In this document: piece after piece, positions 50,193-62,045 of the stretch
Layout of the letters: each line of letters begins with the position of its first letter
How positions within the stretch are numbered: position 1 is the stretch's first letter
From: Cristatella mucedo
Lineage: Eukaryota > Bryozoa > Phylactolaemata > Cristatellidae
Length of the DNA: 64,000 nt
Assembly: GCA_009760855.2 (NCBI GenBank)
Contig: WPIO01000028.1
Coordinates: 1,323,001 to 1,387,000, forward strand
Direction of reading: 5' to 3'
Notes under the pieces: model-generated
Databases searched by the model: none
Seen by the model: only the letters and a program-made list of their open reading frames with translations
Told to the model about the DNA's origin: nothing
Translations under genes and position numbers: made by a program

Positions 50193-51880
50193 ATAATCTT
50201 GAAGAGTTTCATGCTTGACAAGGAAGGACAAGGATCCAATGAAGCTCAGACAGAACTGACATGGTACGATAGCTACGTCTTTGATGACTCACCAGCAGAC
50301 CTGTTGAGTTTATGCATCACCTACAAGCGGTAAAATTAGACCCGTAAACTAGTTCCGCTGTCGTTAGACTAAGATAGGACCGCTCTAGCTTAAACAGCAC
50401 TGTGTCCACCACACCAGGGATATATTTTTATAAGCTCAACAATCTGGTCAATAAATGTTTACAGCTGCAGCTTCTTCCTGGTGACCGATTTTTCACAGAA
50501 GTTGATTTCGAGGCTGTTGAGTATTGTCAGTCTATGATAGTCGTTCTTAGTTGTCTGCAGAAACACATAAACTAAGAAAGTGGATAAGCATAGCTTTAGG
50601 GCTCACAGGTGTAAAATGGGTATGACCAAGAAGATATTAGCTTATGACCAAAAAGTAAGCCAGAGGAATACCTGAGCTACCCTTTGAAGATACGGACACA
50701 ATCTTTGAAATTGAAACTATTATTTTCTGTATGATATACTCTTAATAAAATAGTGATCCTGCCTACTCTGTATATTGCACGCTAGAAATTTGCTGTGAAA
50801 ATGGCTTATTTGTGGCCCCATATGTTCGTATCGTTAGTTCTAGTTTCTGGACAATGAGAGTTTCGGGGTACTTGAATGAATACTGATGCGAATAACGATG
50901 ACTTGAATTGCAATGAAATAAAATATTTTCTTATTACCAATTAAAGTATTGCCTTATTACCAATTCTTCAGATAATTACGAGATCTAGAATCTGGGCATC
51001 AGTGTGAGTTGCATGACGGAAAAATTAGATGAAGCTCAAAGTCGCCAGGATGGTGAGAATTGAGCAAACCGGACAGCTGCTATGGCATTAAAAATAAATG
51101 CATGTTCAGATCGCTAGCAGTCAACGATGTAAGTTTTCGAATGAAATTGCACTAGCGGGCAGTAGCTGCGGATAGTCTGTTTCTTTTGTTGACCCAGTCA
51201 TCCATTTAGGGTTTTGACTGCGTGTAGCAAACGAGACGATCTGGATGGCTTAAAGAAATGTAGCCGATGCGGTAGGCTCCTAGGGGGCAACTATCTCACT
51301 GCGGCCGGTCCGTACGATCTGTCAAGAGGCTATCAGCTAGCTAATTTATTCCTGACAGGAAATATGAAGTAGCTAATCGATGAATGGAGGAGCAAAATAA
51401 TGATGATAGAGTGTCAAAAGGACACAGACAGATTTAAATCGACGATATGAAGCAGCCTCTTAATAGGTATTGATTAATGGGAAATGCTGCATTTTACCCC
51501 GAGGAAGTCCTCTGTTCCAGGATAGCCCGCATACAGTCGCAGAAAGAAAATATATCAACAGAATATTCGAAATGATTACGATGAAGTTACTCTGACTCTG
51601 AATCTAAGATAGGTTTCGTTGAGTGAAAGTTCTATGCTATATCTAAGATATACAGTAATGCTCGCAAGGCACCAATAAAACGAGCAAAGCAAATTGGGAG
51701 CAAATAGCGAACGGTCATCGACCTCTGCAGCGAGGAAGGAACTAGTTAGTTTGGTAGCTCACGAGCACACGCGGACCACATCACATCAAGCATGAGTGAC
51801 AGCTTAAAGCCAAAGCTTCAAATTCACATGCTAGCTGACACAAACTCGCACGCGTGAGCTCAATCGACGGTAGAGAACTG
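50193..51880. other. Intergenic stretch without recognised gene
   Basis: AT-rich, no supported frame or repeat family. Confidence 0.4.
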
Positions 51881-52029
51881 GAATATCGTGGATATCAATC
51901 AGCCGAGGGGTTTCAATGACCTGCCGGTCAATGCTAACCTGGATGGAGGCTTTGTGTTAGTTCTCCTAGAGCTTTTAGGAGCGTTTGCACTCTGGACTCC
52001 TGTCCCTCCAAAAGAAGCCTCGCAGGGCT

Positions 52030-52760
52030 CCCCTCTCTCAATTCCGTGCAGCACCTCAATGTCTACATTCGTGAAGGAGGCCACGAGTGACCTCATCCGG
52101 ATATCTATCTCCCGGTCAAAGAAGACTACTAGTCCTTTAGGCCCTATATCAACTGTCCTGCTTCAATGATACCTAGATCTTCTGCTGCAATAAATAACTA
52201 ACATAATAAATATGTCTTTAGCCTCATGTCACGTCCATGAACTTTTCAAAAAGGCTGCAGTTAGGCCACTGTTTGACAAAGCAACACTAGACCGAGAAAA
52301 CGTGTGCAGCTTCTGCACAGTCTACCTTCCACCGTTCCTATCTAAGACACTAGAATGAGTTGTGGCAGACTAGCTGAACTCTTAAATTGAAACTTCAAAT
52401 ATAGCAAGCAAGTTGCAGTTTGGTTTTTTGAGCAATCACTCCACTGAGTCAGCTTTGCTTAGGGTTTACAACGACCTTCTCAGGAATGTAGACTTGGGTA
52501 ACGTCTCTCTGGTTGTTTTGCTTGCTATTTCGGTAGCGTTTGATACTATTGATCACCAAATCCTTTTCGAGTGCCTCTCATCTCGCTCGGAGATCATCGG
52601 CAATGCACTAGAATGGTTCGAGTCCGCTGCTCGGAATACTCGGAATACGATACTCGGGAGTCTCAGTAAGAGACTCTCGAGTATCGATGTGAATGGACAA
52701 AGGTTATCCATGGAATCCCTGCAGTATAGAGTACCTCAGTATTATGTAACCATACAGACC
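52030..52760 (+). pseudogene. LINE family C, reverse transcriptase fragment
   Basis: The decayed reading goes through STFVKEATSDLIR, a proline-rich PLGPISTVLL, KKAAVRPLFDKATLDRENVC, LPPFLSKTLE, LQFGFLSNHSTESALLRVYN and NVSLVVLLAISVAFDTIDHQ (motif A, first Ala/Asp region altered), to VNGQRLSMESLQYRVPQ (start of motif B). It stops before the YADD loop. In-frame stops and a tandem rearrangement near 52635-52686 show it is dead. It differs from families A, B and D but is clearly of the same CR1/L2 superfamily. Confidence 0.82.
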
Positions 52761-53884
52761 TCGTGACCGGCATGAGTGCTTTGTTAGAACGAATGTGTTG
52801 GATGACCTTTTTAAATCACGTGCCAAACTAGTTGTATTTTTGGCTAGCGACGGGTTTGGCTTAACCATAGACGGTAGACGGAGAGCGGATATGTGAATGG
52901 AATCAAATCGGGCAGTCAAAAATGCCACGGGTGCAACAGCTGAACTGCAGCGATTGTGGTAGGATATCGAAAAAATCATACACGGACAGGAAGGGCCCCT
53001 CTGGCTCGTACGCAGGTAGCCAGCCTGAGCGTGGGTTTAGTCTGTCTCAAGGCGCATCTTGCTCGGTTAGCACAAATACTCAAAAACTCTCAAGCAGCCC
53101 AAAGCCACAAATGGCATTAGTGGCGTTGCGATACCTTTCCCACTTAACGACTCGAGTTACAAGTAGATATACGGGTAGAATCCGAAAGCATGGCTGCAAG
53201 GCAAACTCATGCCCCAAAATTAACGTGAAGCGGGCAAGGGGCGGGCTCAAGTAGCACCTGTTCCAAACGCTTCCTGTCTGTCGCCACGTGCTAGCCCGGC
53301 CTACCAATGGACAAAAGCTTGGGCAAACGTATGCAGGGCAGTCATCATTTCGGGTTCTAGCCGTCTTAGCCGCATTAGCCGTTCGCTTCTTCCATCAGGA
53401 ACCGGCATCGGCAGCCGTGGCCGGCGTAGATGCATGCATCGGCTCGTCTGCGACGACATCGGATTCGGTAATGTATTGCAGCTGCTCTTTCTCGAACACT
53501 GCCGATCTTCCGTGCTTCGGCATTTGCTTCTAGGCTTTGCTTGGCTCTGCGATTGCTGAAACCGCTGCAATGCACTTGGGCACTGGCCTGGCAATGCGGG
53601 GCCGCGGGTAGTGGCGGGATGTAGAGGATCCTCATAGCCTGGCTTGGACGCAGAAGCCGCTCTCGCTATCTAGCCTTTGTCGTCGACAGGGTGGCCGCGT
53701 CGCTCGCGGAACGGCTCATGTGGCCGCACGACCCTGAATCGAGGCAGTCCCTAGTCCCTACCGCCTCGTAGCTCAGGTGAGGCGACGACGCCTGCGTGTA
53801 CACTGGGTCTCCGCTTGCACATGTCCGGCGCGTAGGGTCATACTCCACCAGGGAGTGCTACAGAGAAAATGGGCATTTGAACAC

Positions 53885-54312
53885 GATGGCGGTAACCTGG
53901 GTTACCGAATTTCCGGAAGTAGAATCGCGGTTAATTATTTATTTTGCAAATAGCTGCTCTGAAAAATGTAGCGTTTCGAAGTCGAAAACTGCTCAGGGCG
54001 TGCCGATGCGCTCTGTGGGGCGGCCGAAGGAGGCACAGGCGGTTGTCCCAAATCAGCCATCAATCTTGAGCTATTTCTCGAAAAAAGAGGCTCAATTTTC
54101 GTGATCGACCCCTGGATCCTTGCCCTGGATCTGGTCAGCCGCTGCGAGAAATAAAAATCCGTGTTTTCGAAATCGCTATATTTCTGCTGACGAGTAGAAC
54201 TTAACGAGCCCGACATTTTTAGCCTATTTGCACACAACTTGGGCCAACATTAAGTTAGTTATCGCAGTCCGCGCGAACCAGGAATACCACGGTAACCCGG
54301 GTTACCGCCGTC
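53885..54312. mobile_element. Candidate small element with palindromic inverted ends
   Basis: The left end GATGGCGGTAACCTGGGTTA (continuing CCG) at 53885-53907 and the right end at 54290-54312 are inverted copies with 2 differences in 23. Each contains a 16-bp self-palindrome (GGTAACCTGGGTTACC, with one mismatch, and GGTAACCCGGGTTACC, perfect). A 72-codon plus-strand frame (53886-54104) starts inside the left end and contains QPSILSYF, which fits the PCNA-binding PIP-box pattern. No target duplication could be read. It may be a non-autonomous DNA transposon or a remnant. Confidence 0.45.
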
Positions 54313-54580
54313 GGGCTCATTACAAAAATGGTCTGATAGCAGTTCGGCTGATTGCAGTGCCTCGAAAACATTGGGCAAACATTCTGACTGATGCTGACCG
54401 TAAGCACAGAGGTCGGAAACCTTGGGGCATAGAAGACACTAAATTATTTGAGGTCGCGGTTCTACGACGTTAAAATCTATAGGAATATAGAAGAGTGGGG
54501 CGAATTTCGCAGGGCATTTTGGCAGCGAAGTCATCCTGGTTGAACCTAGCAGCACCGTTTCAGCAATATAAAAAAAATAT

Positions 54581-54730
54581 ATAATTAATTTATACAGCAC
54601 CCCAAGAGAACTTAATCTCTATTCAGTCTCTATTCAGGCGCTTCACATATGCCTTGGGGCTCGAGCCCACGACCTCAGCCAGACCTTGGTCGGGGCGAGC
54701 ACCTTAAACGCTGGACCAAACCAGCTCGGC
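54581..54730 (-). mobile_element. SINE S1, full-length copy
   Basis: AATTAATTTATACAGCACCC at the low end, a small duplication of TCTCTATTCAG near 54617-54637, GGGGCTCGAGCCCACGACCT, GACCTTGGTCGGGGCGAGCA, ending CCAGCTCGGC. Confidence 0.87.
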
Positions 54731-55444
54731 AATCTGAGCTGGGCGCTCCGATGAATCGAGTCGCTTTCTGGCCCGTTGAGGAAGCCCAAACGAGTTTTAA
54801 TAAATTATTAAGTGGCTCGAGGCCTACGCGATTCCAGACCAGGAGCCCACTACCGGTGCCGTCGCTCCCTGCGAATGCCTCGGCATGTTTTCGGAATTGT
54901 ACACAGGATTCAGTAGTCTAACAGTGTATCCGCGGTACGGCCAGTAGGGGGTCACCCAGCTGGGCCAGCGCATGCCCTTTGACTTACGACAGGATGAGGG
55001 ATGGGGCTTGGGGCGTTGGCTAATTGGAACTCGTCAGGCACACTACAGACACTGAGACAGCACAAGCACGCGGTTTCGCGAGCGCGCGGTTGTCCCAGTC
55101 TTGTCAGCATTCGCACCCGTAACGACGGGATGCTAGTGGCGAATCTCAGTTGATACCGGTACCGCAATTGACAGTTCTCCGTCATTCAGCACCCTGGATC
55201 TTGGACGACGGTGTGCTGGTCTGGTTCCGTAGGCAAAGATGTATTATCAAAGGACCAGGGATTCTGCTAGTGTATTGCATCTGTGCTTTCTCCGATAGTG
55301 TAGTTACCCCGCTGCTGTTGGCGAACGCGATTGTAATGTAAGCTGGTGAACAAAATCAAACTGTCGATCCTCTGGCGCTGAGACGACCACAAGGCCATTG
55401 GCCGAATTAACTGAGACGAGTAGGTCTATTGAAAAACAATGGAT

Positions 55445-56012
55445 CCCCCTAATCGCATCACACCTCTTCTCGCCGACCGGCACTGGCTACCGGTCAAGCA
55501 ATGGATCGACTTCAAGGTGCTGTCGTTCACTTTTAGGTCCCTTCATTTTTCGGCTCCAGCCTCCCTATCAGATCGCATTAACAGGCTAAGCTAATCGTAC
55601 CACCTCGCTTTTCGGAATCTAACTGTTTACCTATACCTCGTACAAACCTCAAATCCCTTGGAGACCGAGCCTTTAATTCGTATGCTTCCAAAGCCCGGAA
55701 CTCACTTCCGTCACGACATCCCCTGATTGACCACATTTAAAAAGAAATTAAAAACGCACCTATTTATGACAGCATTTAGTAGGTCCCTGCGATTCGTTCT
55801 TTATGTGCTTATGGGTGCTGACACTGTTGCCTACTGCCACTAACCACACATGCATGCTGACTCTGTGCATGTCACCCATAACCATGTTATTCATGTTGTT
55901 TATCAAGCATGAAATTACTCGCCATCCAACCGCGTTTCACTTTGCAGCAAATGTAAAGCGCCTAGAAATGGATTGAGTACTCTGAGGGTGCTTTATCAAG
56001 TGCATTATTATG
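55445..56012 (+). mobile_element. LINE A 3' end fragment
   Basis: LLADRHWLPVKQWIDFKVLS-like reading, then FRSLHFSAPASLSDRI. The 3' UTR ends in AAAGCGCCTAGAAATGGATT, GGGTGCTTTATCAAGTGCAT, TATTATGA. Confidence 0.82.
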
Positions 56013-56089
56013 ATCTCGGTTATAGAATTGCATTCTAATTAGGGCAGCAGTTTTAGAACAACGGCAGCATTTTTCTAGTGGTTCGAGCT

Positions 56090-57660
56090 CATAAAAATAA
56101 TACATTTCAATAGCGCCATCGGAGAAAAAATCTCTGTCTACGCACTTACATGTGCAGCATGAAAAGCATGTCAGTATGGTGAGCGGTAGCCTACACAATG
56201 TCAGCAAGCATGAGCATACCACAGACACCTCACAAGGAACAAGAAAATGCGATTAGCAATAGGTGCATTTTTAGCTTCTGTTTAAATGCCATGTCAGGTG
56301 AAGTCGTGACGTCGGAGGGAGCGAATTCCAGTTGTGAGAGCCTATTGACTACAGGCATTATCTCCAAAATATTTGAAGTTGGTTCGAGGCACAGCCAAAC
56401 TACTTGAGTAAGAAGAGTGCATGGTGTTACGATGCCTAACCTGATTGGGAAGTGTTTGGATGGAATGTAATGTAATGTATCTCCGTCTGTAACTCCACAG
56501 AGTCATAAAGACCACGTGGGTGTTACGCAGGAGAATTTTGTATAGCACACTCACAGCCTAAGCGGCTTTCGGTACGCATTCGGTAGCCAACAGACTTCGT
56601 CTCACGCAACAAAGAGAAAGTGGCAAGCATAGCAGAGTCAGGAGAGCAGTTGAGGTAGTGAGTAGCATGGAAGTAGCAGCTCAGGACCGCTGAAAAGGAT
56701 GAGCCATAGTCGGCAGTAGGAGAGTAGTTGTCGTTGCGTAAGAATTGTGGAAGCAAGTTCCACAGTCTATGACCTGCAGAGCTAAAGCTTCTGTCGCCAA
56801 CGGTCTTTAAGCGGAGGAATGAAACAGCTAATTTATTGTCCACACAGGACCTGGGGACGTGGTGATGATCGTCGCACAACGGCATCACCTATTAGAAGAG
56901 CAAAGCCTTTTGATCCAGCCACACGCTTAGGGTGTCCTATGAGCAGCAGTTCGGTTTTATCGTCATTTAATTCGAGGAAGTTTTCCGACATCCAGGATCG
57001 AATATCGGCAAGGCAAGCATTCAATTTTTTAGCTGCTGCAGCATATTCCGACGGATATTTACAGAATATGCTAGAGAATGAGGTGCCCTAAAAAGTGAGG
57101 GACAAAATCTTCTGCTCGATGTAGTGCTCGATGGAGAGCCAGAGCACGTCGGCAAGAAGTGAGATAATGAGGGAAATTTGACTCACACGACAGACGAATC
57201 TGGGTGCAAAGGTTTTCACCAATGTTAGGCGCCTTGTATCACAGGCTGGAGGACCAGCAAGTAGTGAAGTGCAGAAGTCGAGAAGATGAGATATCACAAA
57301 CGCATGGACCAAGTTGTGTGTGATTTCCCTATCTAAACAGACCAGAATGTTTGGGATGTTACGTAGCTGTAAGTAGGCAGAATTGACTATGAAGCTGGTG
57401 CGGTCGTCTAGTACACGACCACTTTGGAACAGGACATAAGGAATTCGTGCAGATGCTGTAGGAGATATGCTGGTGGAGGCGATCTTGAAGAATATATTTT
57501 CCATATTCCAAGTCCCACTAGGTTTGCACATAGCTAGTCAGTAAATTTGATTTTTATTCTATTTGAGAAAGTTTGTTTCCAGCGAAGTTAGAATGTCAGA
57601 AATACATGCAGCAAGTGAGCTGAGAGTTAGACGTTCTGGAAGGCTGGAAGGGATCAAACC
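56090..57660 (-). pseudogene. LINE A copy interrupted by LINE B
   Basis: Minus-strand LINE A in two parts. 56090-56455 is the 3' UTR and end of the open frame. 57063-57660 reads LSIEHYIEQKILSLTF, CTSLLAGPPACDTRRLTLVK and upstream a decayed region matching LNDDKTNLLVMGKP down to FDPSQPF. The 56456-57062 interval is a LINE B insertion. Confidence 0.8.
56456..57062 (-). pseudogene. LINE B copy nested in LINE A
   Basis: On the minus strand: NACLADIRSWMSENFLELND, DKTELLLIGHPKRVAGSKGF, an internal deletion, then DNKLAVSFLRLKTVGDRSFS and SAGHRLWNLLPQFLRN. The 3' end (TACATTACATTACATT in reverse, at 56467-56480) is adjacent to LINE A sequence. The protein end is better preserved here than in the two longer family B copies. 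Confidence 0.83.
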
Positions 57661-58480
57661 TTTGGATATCTACCAAGCGCTGAATGTGCCTCCATCTCCC
57701 GAGTCTGATGAAGCGGTATACCGATTTCATCGCATGCTGTATCTATGTATTGCAGACTACTCAAGGCGAAGCACGACGATAGTCGCCTGTTTCCGCCGCC
57801 GCCGTACCTTTGCTGAGGCTAACTGTTCAGCAGACCTTGAGACCATGACCGAATGCAGTGTAGCCAGAGTTGGGTTGGTTTGGAAGCTACCGGTAAATCT
57901 GCAGTCGGTAATGCAGCCTTAATTTGAATAGCCTGCGCCTAGTTTTCCCGAGTGCGTCCGAGACAATCAAGAATGTCTTTAAGACATGTATGACAAATAT
58001 AAGAAAACTTAACCATCCCTGAAGATGACACGAAGAATCAAGTGAGTCTTAAAGCTCTTAAAGTTTCAGGCAGTGTAACCATGCTCGGGTTTTTAACCCT
58101 CGAAGAAAATAGAAACGTTCGAAAACGTTTGGAAAAGTCCACGGAAAGGTCCGCATGCTATTTAAAATCGGCTTTAAAATGTGATCTTTAGCATTGGGTC
58201 TGCACCGCATGTGAAGTCTAAAATTGAACATGCTAGCACTTTGTAGAAACCACTGGACGGGACTGGACGCTTCCCGTGGACCAGTGGTGCAGAAGGACGA
58301 GGTTTAGATTTATTAGACACAAGCTAAAGAAAGCGACACGTATCTTGACGAACATGAAGAGTGCCTCTACGCTGGACTGTCTTGCGAGACCACGACACGC
58401 GATATCAGAGGCAGGTGCACGATGCTGACGACGACGGTAGGTACAGTGCAGAGCTAAGGACGGCTGCATCTAGTTGGGTG
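57661..58480. other. Intergenic stretch without recognised gene
   Basis: No supported frame or known repeat seen here. Confidence 0.4.
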
Positions 58481-58486
58481 GACGAA

Positions 58487-58703
58487 TAGCCCACGCGATA
58501 GAGGTATGGGCCGCCGCATTTTCACTGAAGTAAGCCGCTGCGAGCTACTATGGCAGCATTAGCCCACGTGATAGAGGTATGGGCCGCCGCATTTTCACTG
58601 AAGTAAGCCGCTGCGAGCTACTGGCAGCATTAGCCCACGTGATAGAGGTATGGGCCGCCGCATTTTCACTGAAGTAAGCCGCTGCGAGCTACTATGGCAG
58701 CGT
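58487..58703. repeat. Tandem repeat, three 71-73-bp units
   Basis: Units start at 58487, 58560 and 58631, with TAGCCCACGYGATAGAGGTA and GGGCCGCCGCATTTTCACTG shared by all. The second unit lacks two bases near its end. Almost identical otherwise, so recent. Confidence 0.93.
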
Positions 58704-60690
58704 GGCTGCGGCGCTTCTTCTTGAATTTACGCTCTTTGGGCCCAAGGAAGTCTGCACGCGATAATCGGCAAACGCCTGTGCTCAATATTACGCAATCAGA
58801 TACACGGAAGCTGGAATGAATGACCGAACCTGGGTAAGAAGAGGAATCCACTCTCCCGACCGATCCCCGATACCGTACAAAAACCTAAGATGGCGCTCTG
58901 CTTTCAAAAATGGCTGTGGCGAAGTAATGCAATCTGTCGAAGCACTCAGAGACCCGGCGTAATCGCTTAATGGGCGAGCTGCCAGGACCGCAGCTGTTTC
59001 TAGTTTTGGAGGTCATAGAGTTACAGCAAGCCGCAGTAAAGCGGCCGACAAGTACTTTCTCCCTTCCTTCCTTCTAATTGTTCGAGAGGTGCCTCCCCCC
59101 CTGCCGCCCGCACGCTCAGATTTTGGTGTGGCTATTTTGAGACGGCCATTATATTTTATACGCTGCATATTTCGATCTCGTCCTTAGGTACTTTTGATAT
59201 TTTTCTGATCAACGGACTTGGTTACTGATTGCTGTTGCAAATATCACCAACGCATAGGTTTGAGTACATTTCTATATCGTATTGAGCGAGTTATCTTGGT
59301 TTCAGTCGAACTTGCAAAGGATTTGGAAGCCTTGTCGCGCTCTATTACAGTCAACTTTAGGGACCACTTTTTTGACCAGACTAAGTTGCTAGGCAAGAAT
59401 GCGAAGTCGACGCGTAGTTTCCATGGTTTGAAGTTTCGTTGCTTCATTCCGGGTCAGTCGAAGTTGCTAGCTTGCCCCGGCTTTCGGATTGTTGATTCAC
59501 ATTTCTATGGGAATACTAGTACAATGGCTTAATGGAGCGGTTGCTTAATTTTTTTTCGAAGCCGATACAGGTGTCTCGTCTCTCGCCAAAATTCAGTCAC
59601 CTGGCAAGAGAAGATGAACACCGACCATTTAGCCGGGCGCTTTCACTTGAGGGCAGATGACAAAAAAGCGTATGCCTCATGGCTTAATAATAAACGCACT
59701 ACTTGACCATTTCTGCTCGCGCATTCAGACTGCAGGCATTCGTGGAAGCAGTTGTGCTTGCCTTTCCCCATGGGTTTTTACCAAAAATCACAAGATTCCT
59801 TGGTTCAAGGAGGTCACTATTATCTATGTAAATATAATTTACTGATGACAACGCATGCTATATATTATTTCTGCATATTATTATGTATTAGCAAGTATCT
59901 CGTTAGCGTATTTCGTTATATTTATAGATTGCCATCCTCGTTCTGCGATACTACACATATGCTTTAGTCTGCTTCTATTAAACGAGTCACACAAGCAATT
60001 TGCATTTATCATTCCTTTAAGTTTCAAATGTACAGAAACCAATAAATCATCGTAGCTTTTAAGTTTTAACAACGCGGCGCGCCTGTATTTTTTGCTTCAT
60101 TCATTAGGCTTGCAAGCCCGATACATTTTCTAAGATGACACGTATGATTGTAATGCCTTTGAATCGAATAGGCGTGGAGAAATTCACAGCTGAGCTAAGT
60201 ATTGGACAAAAATATACCTCATTCGTTGAGAGAAAAAATATTATTTCTAGGAAATTTTGAATTAGTAAAAAAATTAGCGACGCACTTGTAAAAGCAATAA
60301 ACTGAGAATTGTTTTTGCAAAAAAGCTGTGATGCCCAACTCAGTCATAATGTTATGTTATGTACGATGGCCTAGAAATATTTAAACGACTATTTTAATGT
60401 TCAATTTTGTTTTAACGTAATTTGAAATTTGTAGGAAACCACACGGTCAATTGAAGTCTTAACGGTGCTCTAAAATTTAACACAGTCGTCACTCGCCACG
60501 TCGTGCTTCAAATTTCGCGGCTTCACTCTATCTCGGTTATTAAAATATACTCATTAAAAAGTGTATCGAGATTGTGAAAATGATAGAGCGCACGATGGGT
60601 TGCCTGGATGAATTATCCACCCGTATATTGGAATTTAAAATTAAAACTACTGTTCGTATGGACTGTAGGCCTATGTATTCGAGCACCCTC
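58704..60690. other. Intergenic stretch without recognised gene
   Basis: Frames such as 59218-59532 (104 codons) have no recognised motif. The sequence becomes AT-rich after about 59850. Confidence 0.4.
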
Positions 60691-60693
60691 GAA

Positions 60694-60749
60694 GCTAATC
60701 TTTCGACGCCTCCAGGTGCAGCCACTCGGCCACTTCCTCGTGCTGTTCA
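60694..60749. repeat. Dispersed direct repeat, copy 1
   Basis: GCTAATCTTTCGACGCCTCC through GCAGCCACTCGGCCACTTCC to CGTGCTGTTCA. It recurs at 61170-61221 with a 3-base and a 1-base difference. The reverse strand contains GTGGCCGAGTGGCTGCACC, which resembles a class II tRNA A-box region. Confidence 0.8.
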
Positions 60750-60855
60750 GACGTAAGTGGGTGGCGCGTTACAGCTTTTCAAAGCATAAAAGCTGAAATC
60801 GGGTCTCCAAGCGATTCGAAGTTAGTGGATCACTTAGTCGACGTGAGCCAGAAGT

Positions 60856-60937
60856 GGAGAAGAGTGAGGAGAAGTTTGACGTGAAAACAATTCCAAAAGG
60901 AATTGTTTTCACGTCAAACTTCTCCTCACTCTTCTCC
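60856..60937. repeat. Perfect 39-bp foldback with AAAA loop
   Basis: The left arm 60856-60894 and right arm 60899-60937 are exact reverse complements. The innermost part reads ACAATTCC AAAA GGAATTGT. Lies between the two copies of the dispersed direct repeat. Confidence 0.97.
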
Positions 60938-61169
60938 CCTTCATTAGTTTCGTCGGAGTACATTTTTTGCATAAAAGTTTTAATAAGTGATGTAAATTAG
61001 GAATTAGGAGAAGGTTGCGAGGGTCTCGATGCTTCCGGTCAAGACAGTGAGATTTACTGCCGAAAGGAAGGCCCTCTTTGTAGCTTAGGGCCGAGCTCAA
61101 CGGATTACTTTAAGTCACTTCGTGCCACGGGACCGTCACAACATTCGCGGGGTTGAGCCCACCAAATTC

Positions 61170-61221
61170 GCTAATCTTTCGACGCCAGGTGCAGCCACTC
61201 GGCCATTTCTCGTGCTGTTCA
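61170..61221. repeat. Dispersed direct repeat, copy 2
   Basis: Second copy of the block at 60694-60749, same orientation, about 475 bases away. Confidence 0.8.
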
Positions 61222-61694
61222 CTGATTATCTATCCTATATCCTCAAAGGGTAGCGCGAGTGTAATGATGACTAAAGTGGTACTATTTCATGTCCAGAGGG
61301 CTCTAATTGTGTGAAAAATCATAATTAGGGGGTCTTGAACAAGCTTTCCGCGGTCTAACTACAAAATATTCGATGTGTAATAAAATAATCCTACTTCGCG
61401 GAAATTCACTTATCGTGCTAGATTCTGGAACTGATTAACCACGATAAACAAGGGACGACTGTATCTGTTGTTTGGTTGTTCAGGCTAACCCATATTCGAC
61501 TATAAAAAATATTTACTTGAAGAGCAGTGACGAGGACGCAAGCTTTATTAGATGGATCCCTGCATTAGTCTAGAAGTGCTGAAGAAAGTAAACGGGAAAA
61601 GGCTACTTCATTACTGAAATAAATACTCCCCTCTGTTATTTTAAAAACGGACGTCTCCCAAATTAATAATCAATAACAAGTAATGCTATGCAAT

Positions 61695-62045
61695 TAGCCG
61701 CTATTTCCTCAAAGTCAAAGCCATTTTTAGCTTTGTGATACGATTTAGCGACCGTTTCTTAAATAAAGGCAAAGAAAACTTTTCTATGGGTCTTAAAGGA
61801 GGAATAAAAATGCTAGCGACCGTTATTTCCTCCACGTCAAAGCAATTTTTATCTTAATTTAACTTTTTAGTGATTATCTATTTAGTCCCTTAAAAAAGGC
61901 GAAGAAAACATTATATAAGTATAGGCCATACAAACTGATATTATAATAGTGGCCGGTATTTCCTCCAAGTAAATGCCGTGTTTAGCTTTCATAAAATTTT
62001 GAGTGGTCGATTCTTGAAAAAGGTGAAGCGAAAATTCTTTATATA
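61695..62045. repeat. Diverged tandem repeat, about 120-130-bp period
   Basis: Units begin near 61695 (AGCCGCTATTTCCTCAAAGT), 61816 (GCGACCGTTATTTCCTCCAC) and 61949 (GTGGCCGGTATTTCCTCCAA). Each is followed by TTTTTAGCTTT-like text and AAAGGCRAAGAAAA. A fourth start lies apart at 62699 (GTGACCGCTATTTATTCCAA). Confidence 0.7.

Noticed and set aside
49671-50239. 186-codon Ser/Leu-rich minus frame
   Set aside because: Translation of an AG microsatellite.
52648-52686. 17-bp hairpin with loop AGTAA as a possible regulatory RNA
   Set aside because: It lies inside the decayed LINE C copy and looks like a local rearrangement of TACTCGGAATAC-type repeats.
57563-57922. 119-codon plus-strand frame containing RVRRSGRLEGIKPLDIYQAL, first thought to be a host exon
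   Set aside because: The first 100 bases are the reverse complement of LINE A (region between FDPSQP and MGKP), so the frame is antisense to a decayed LINE.
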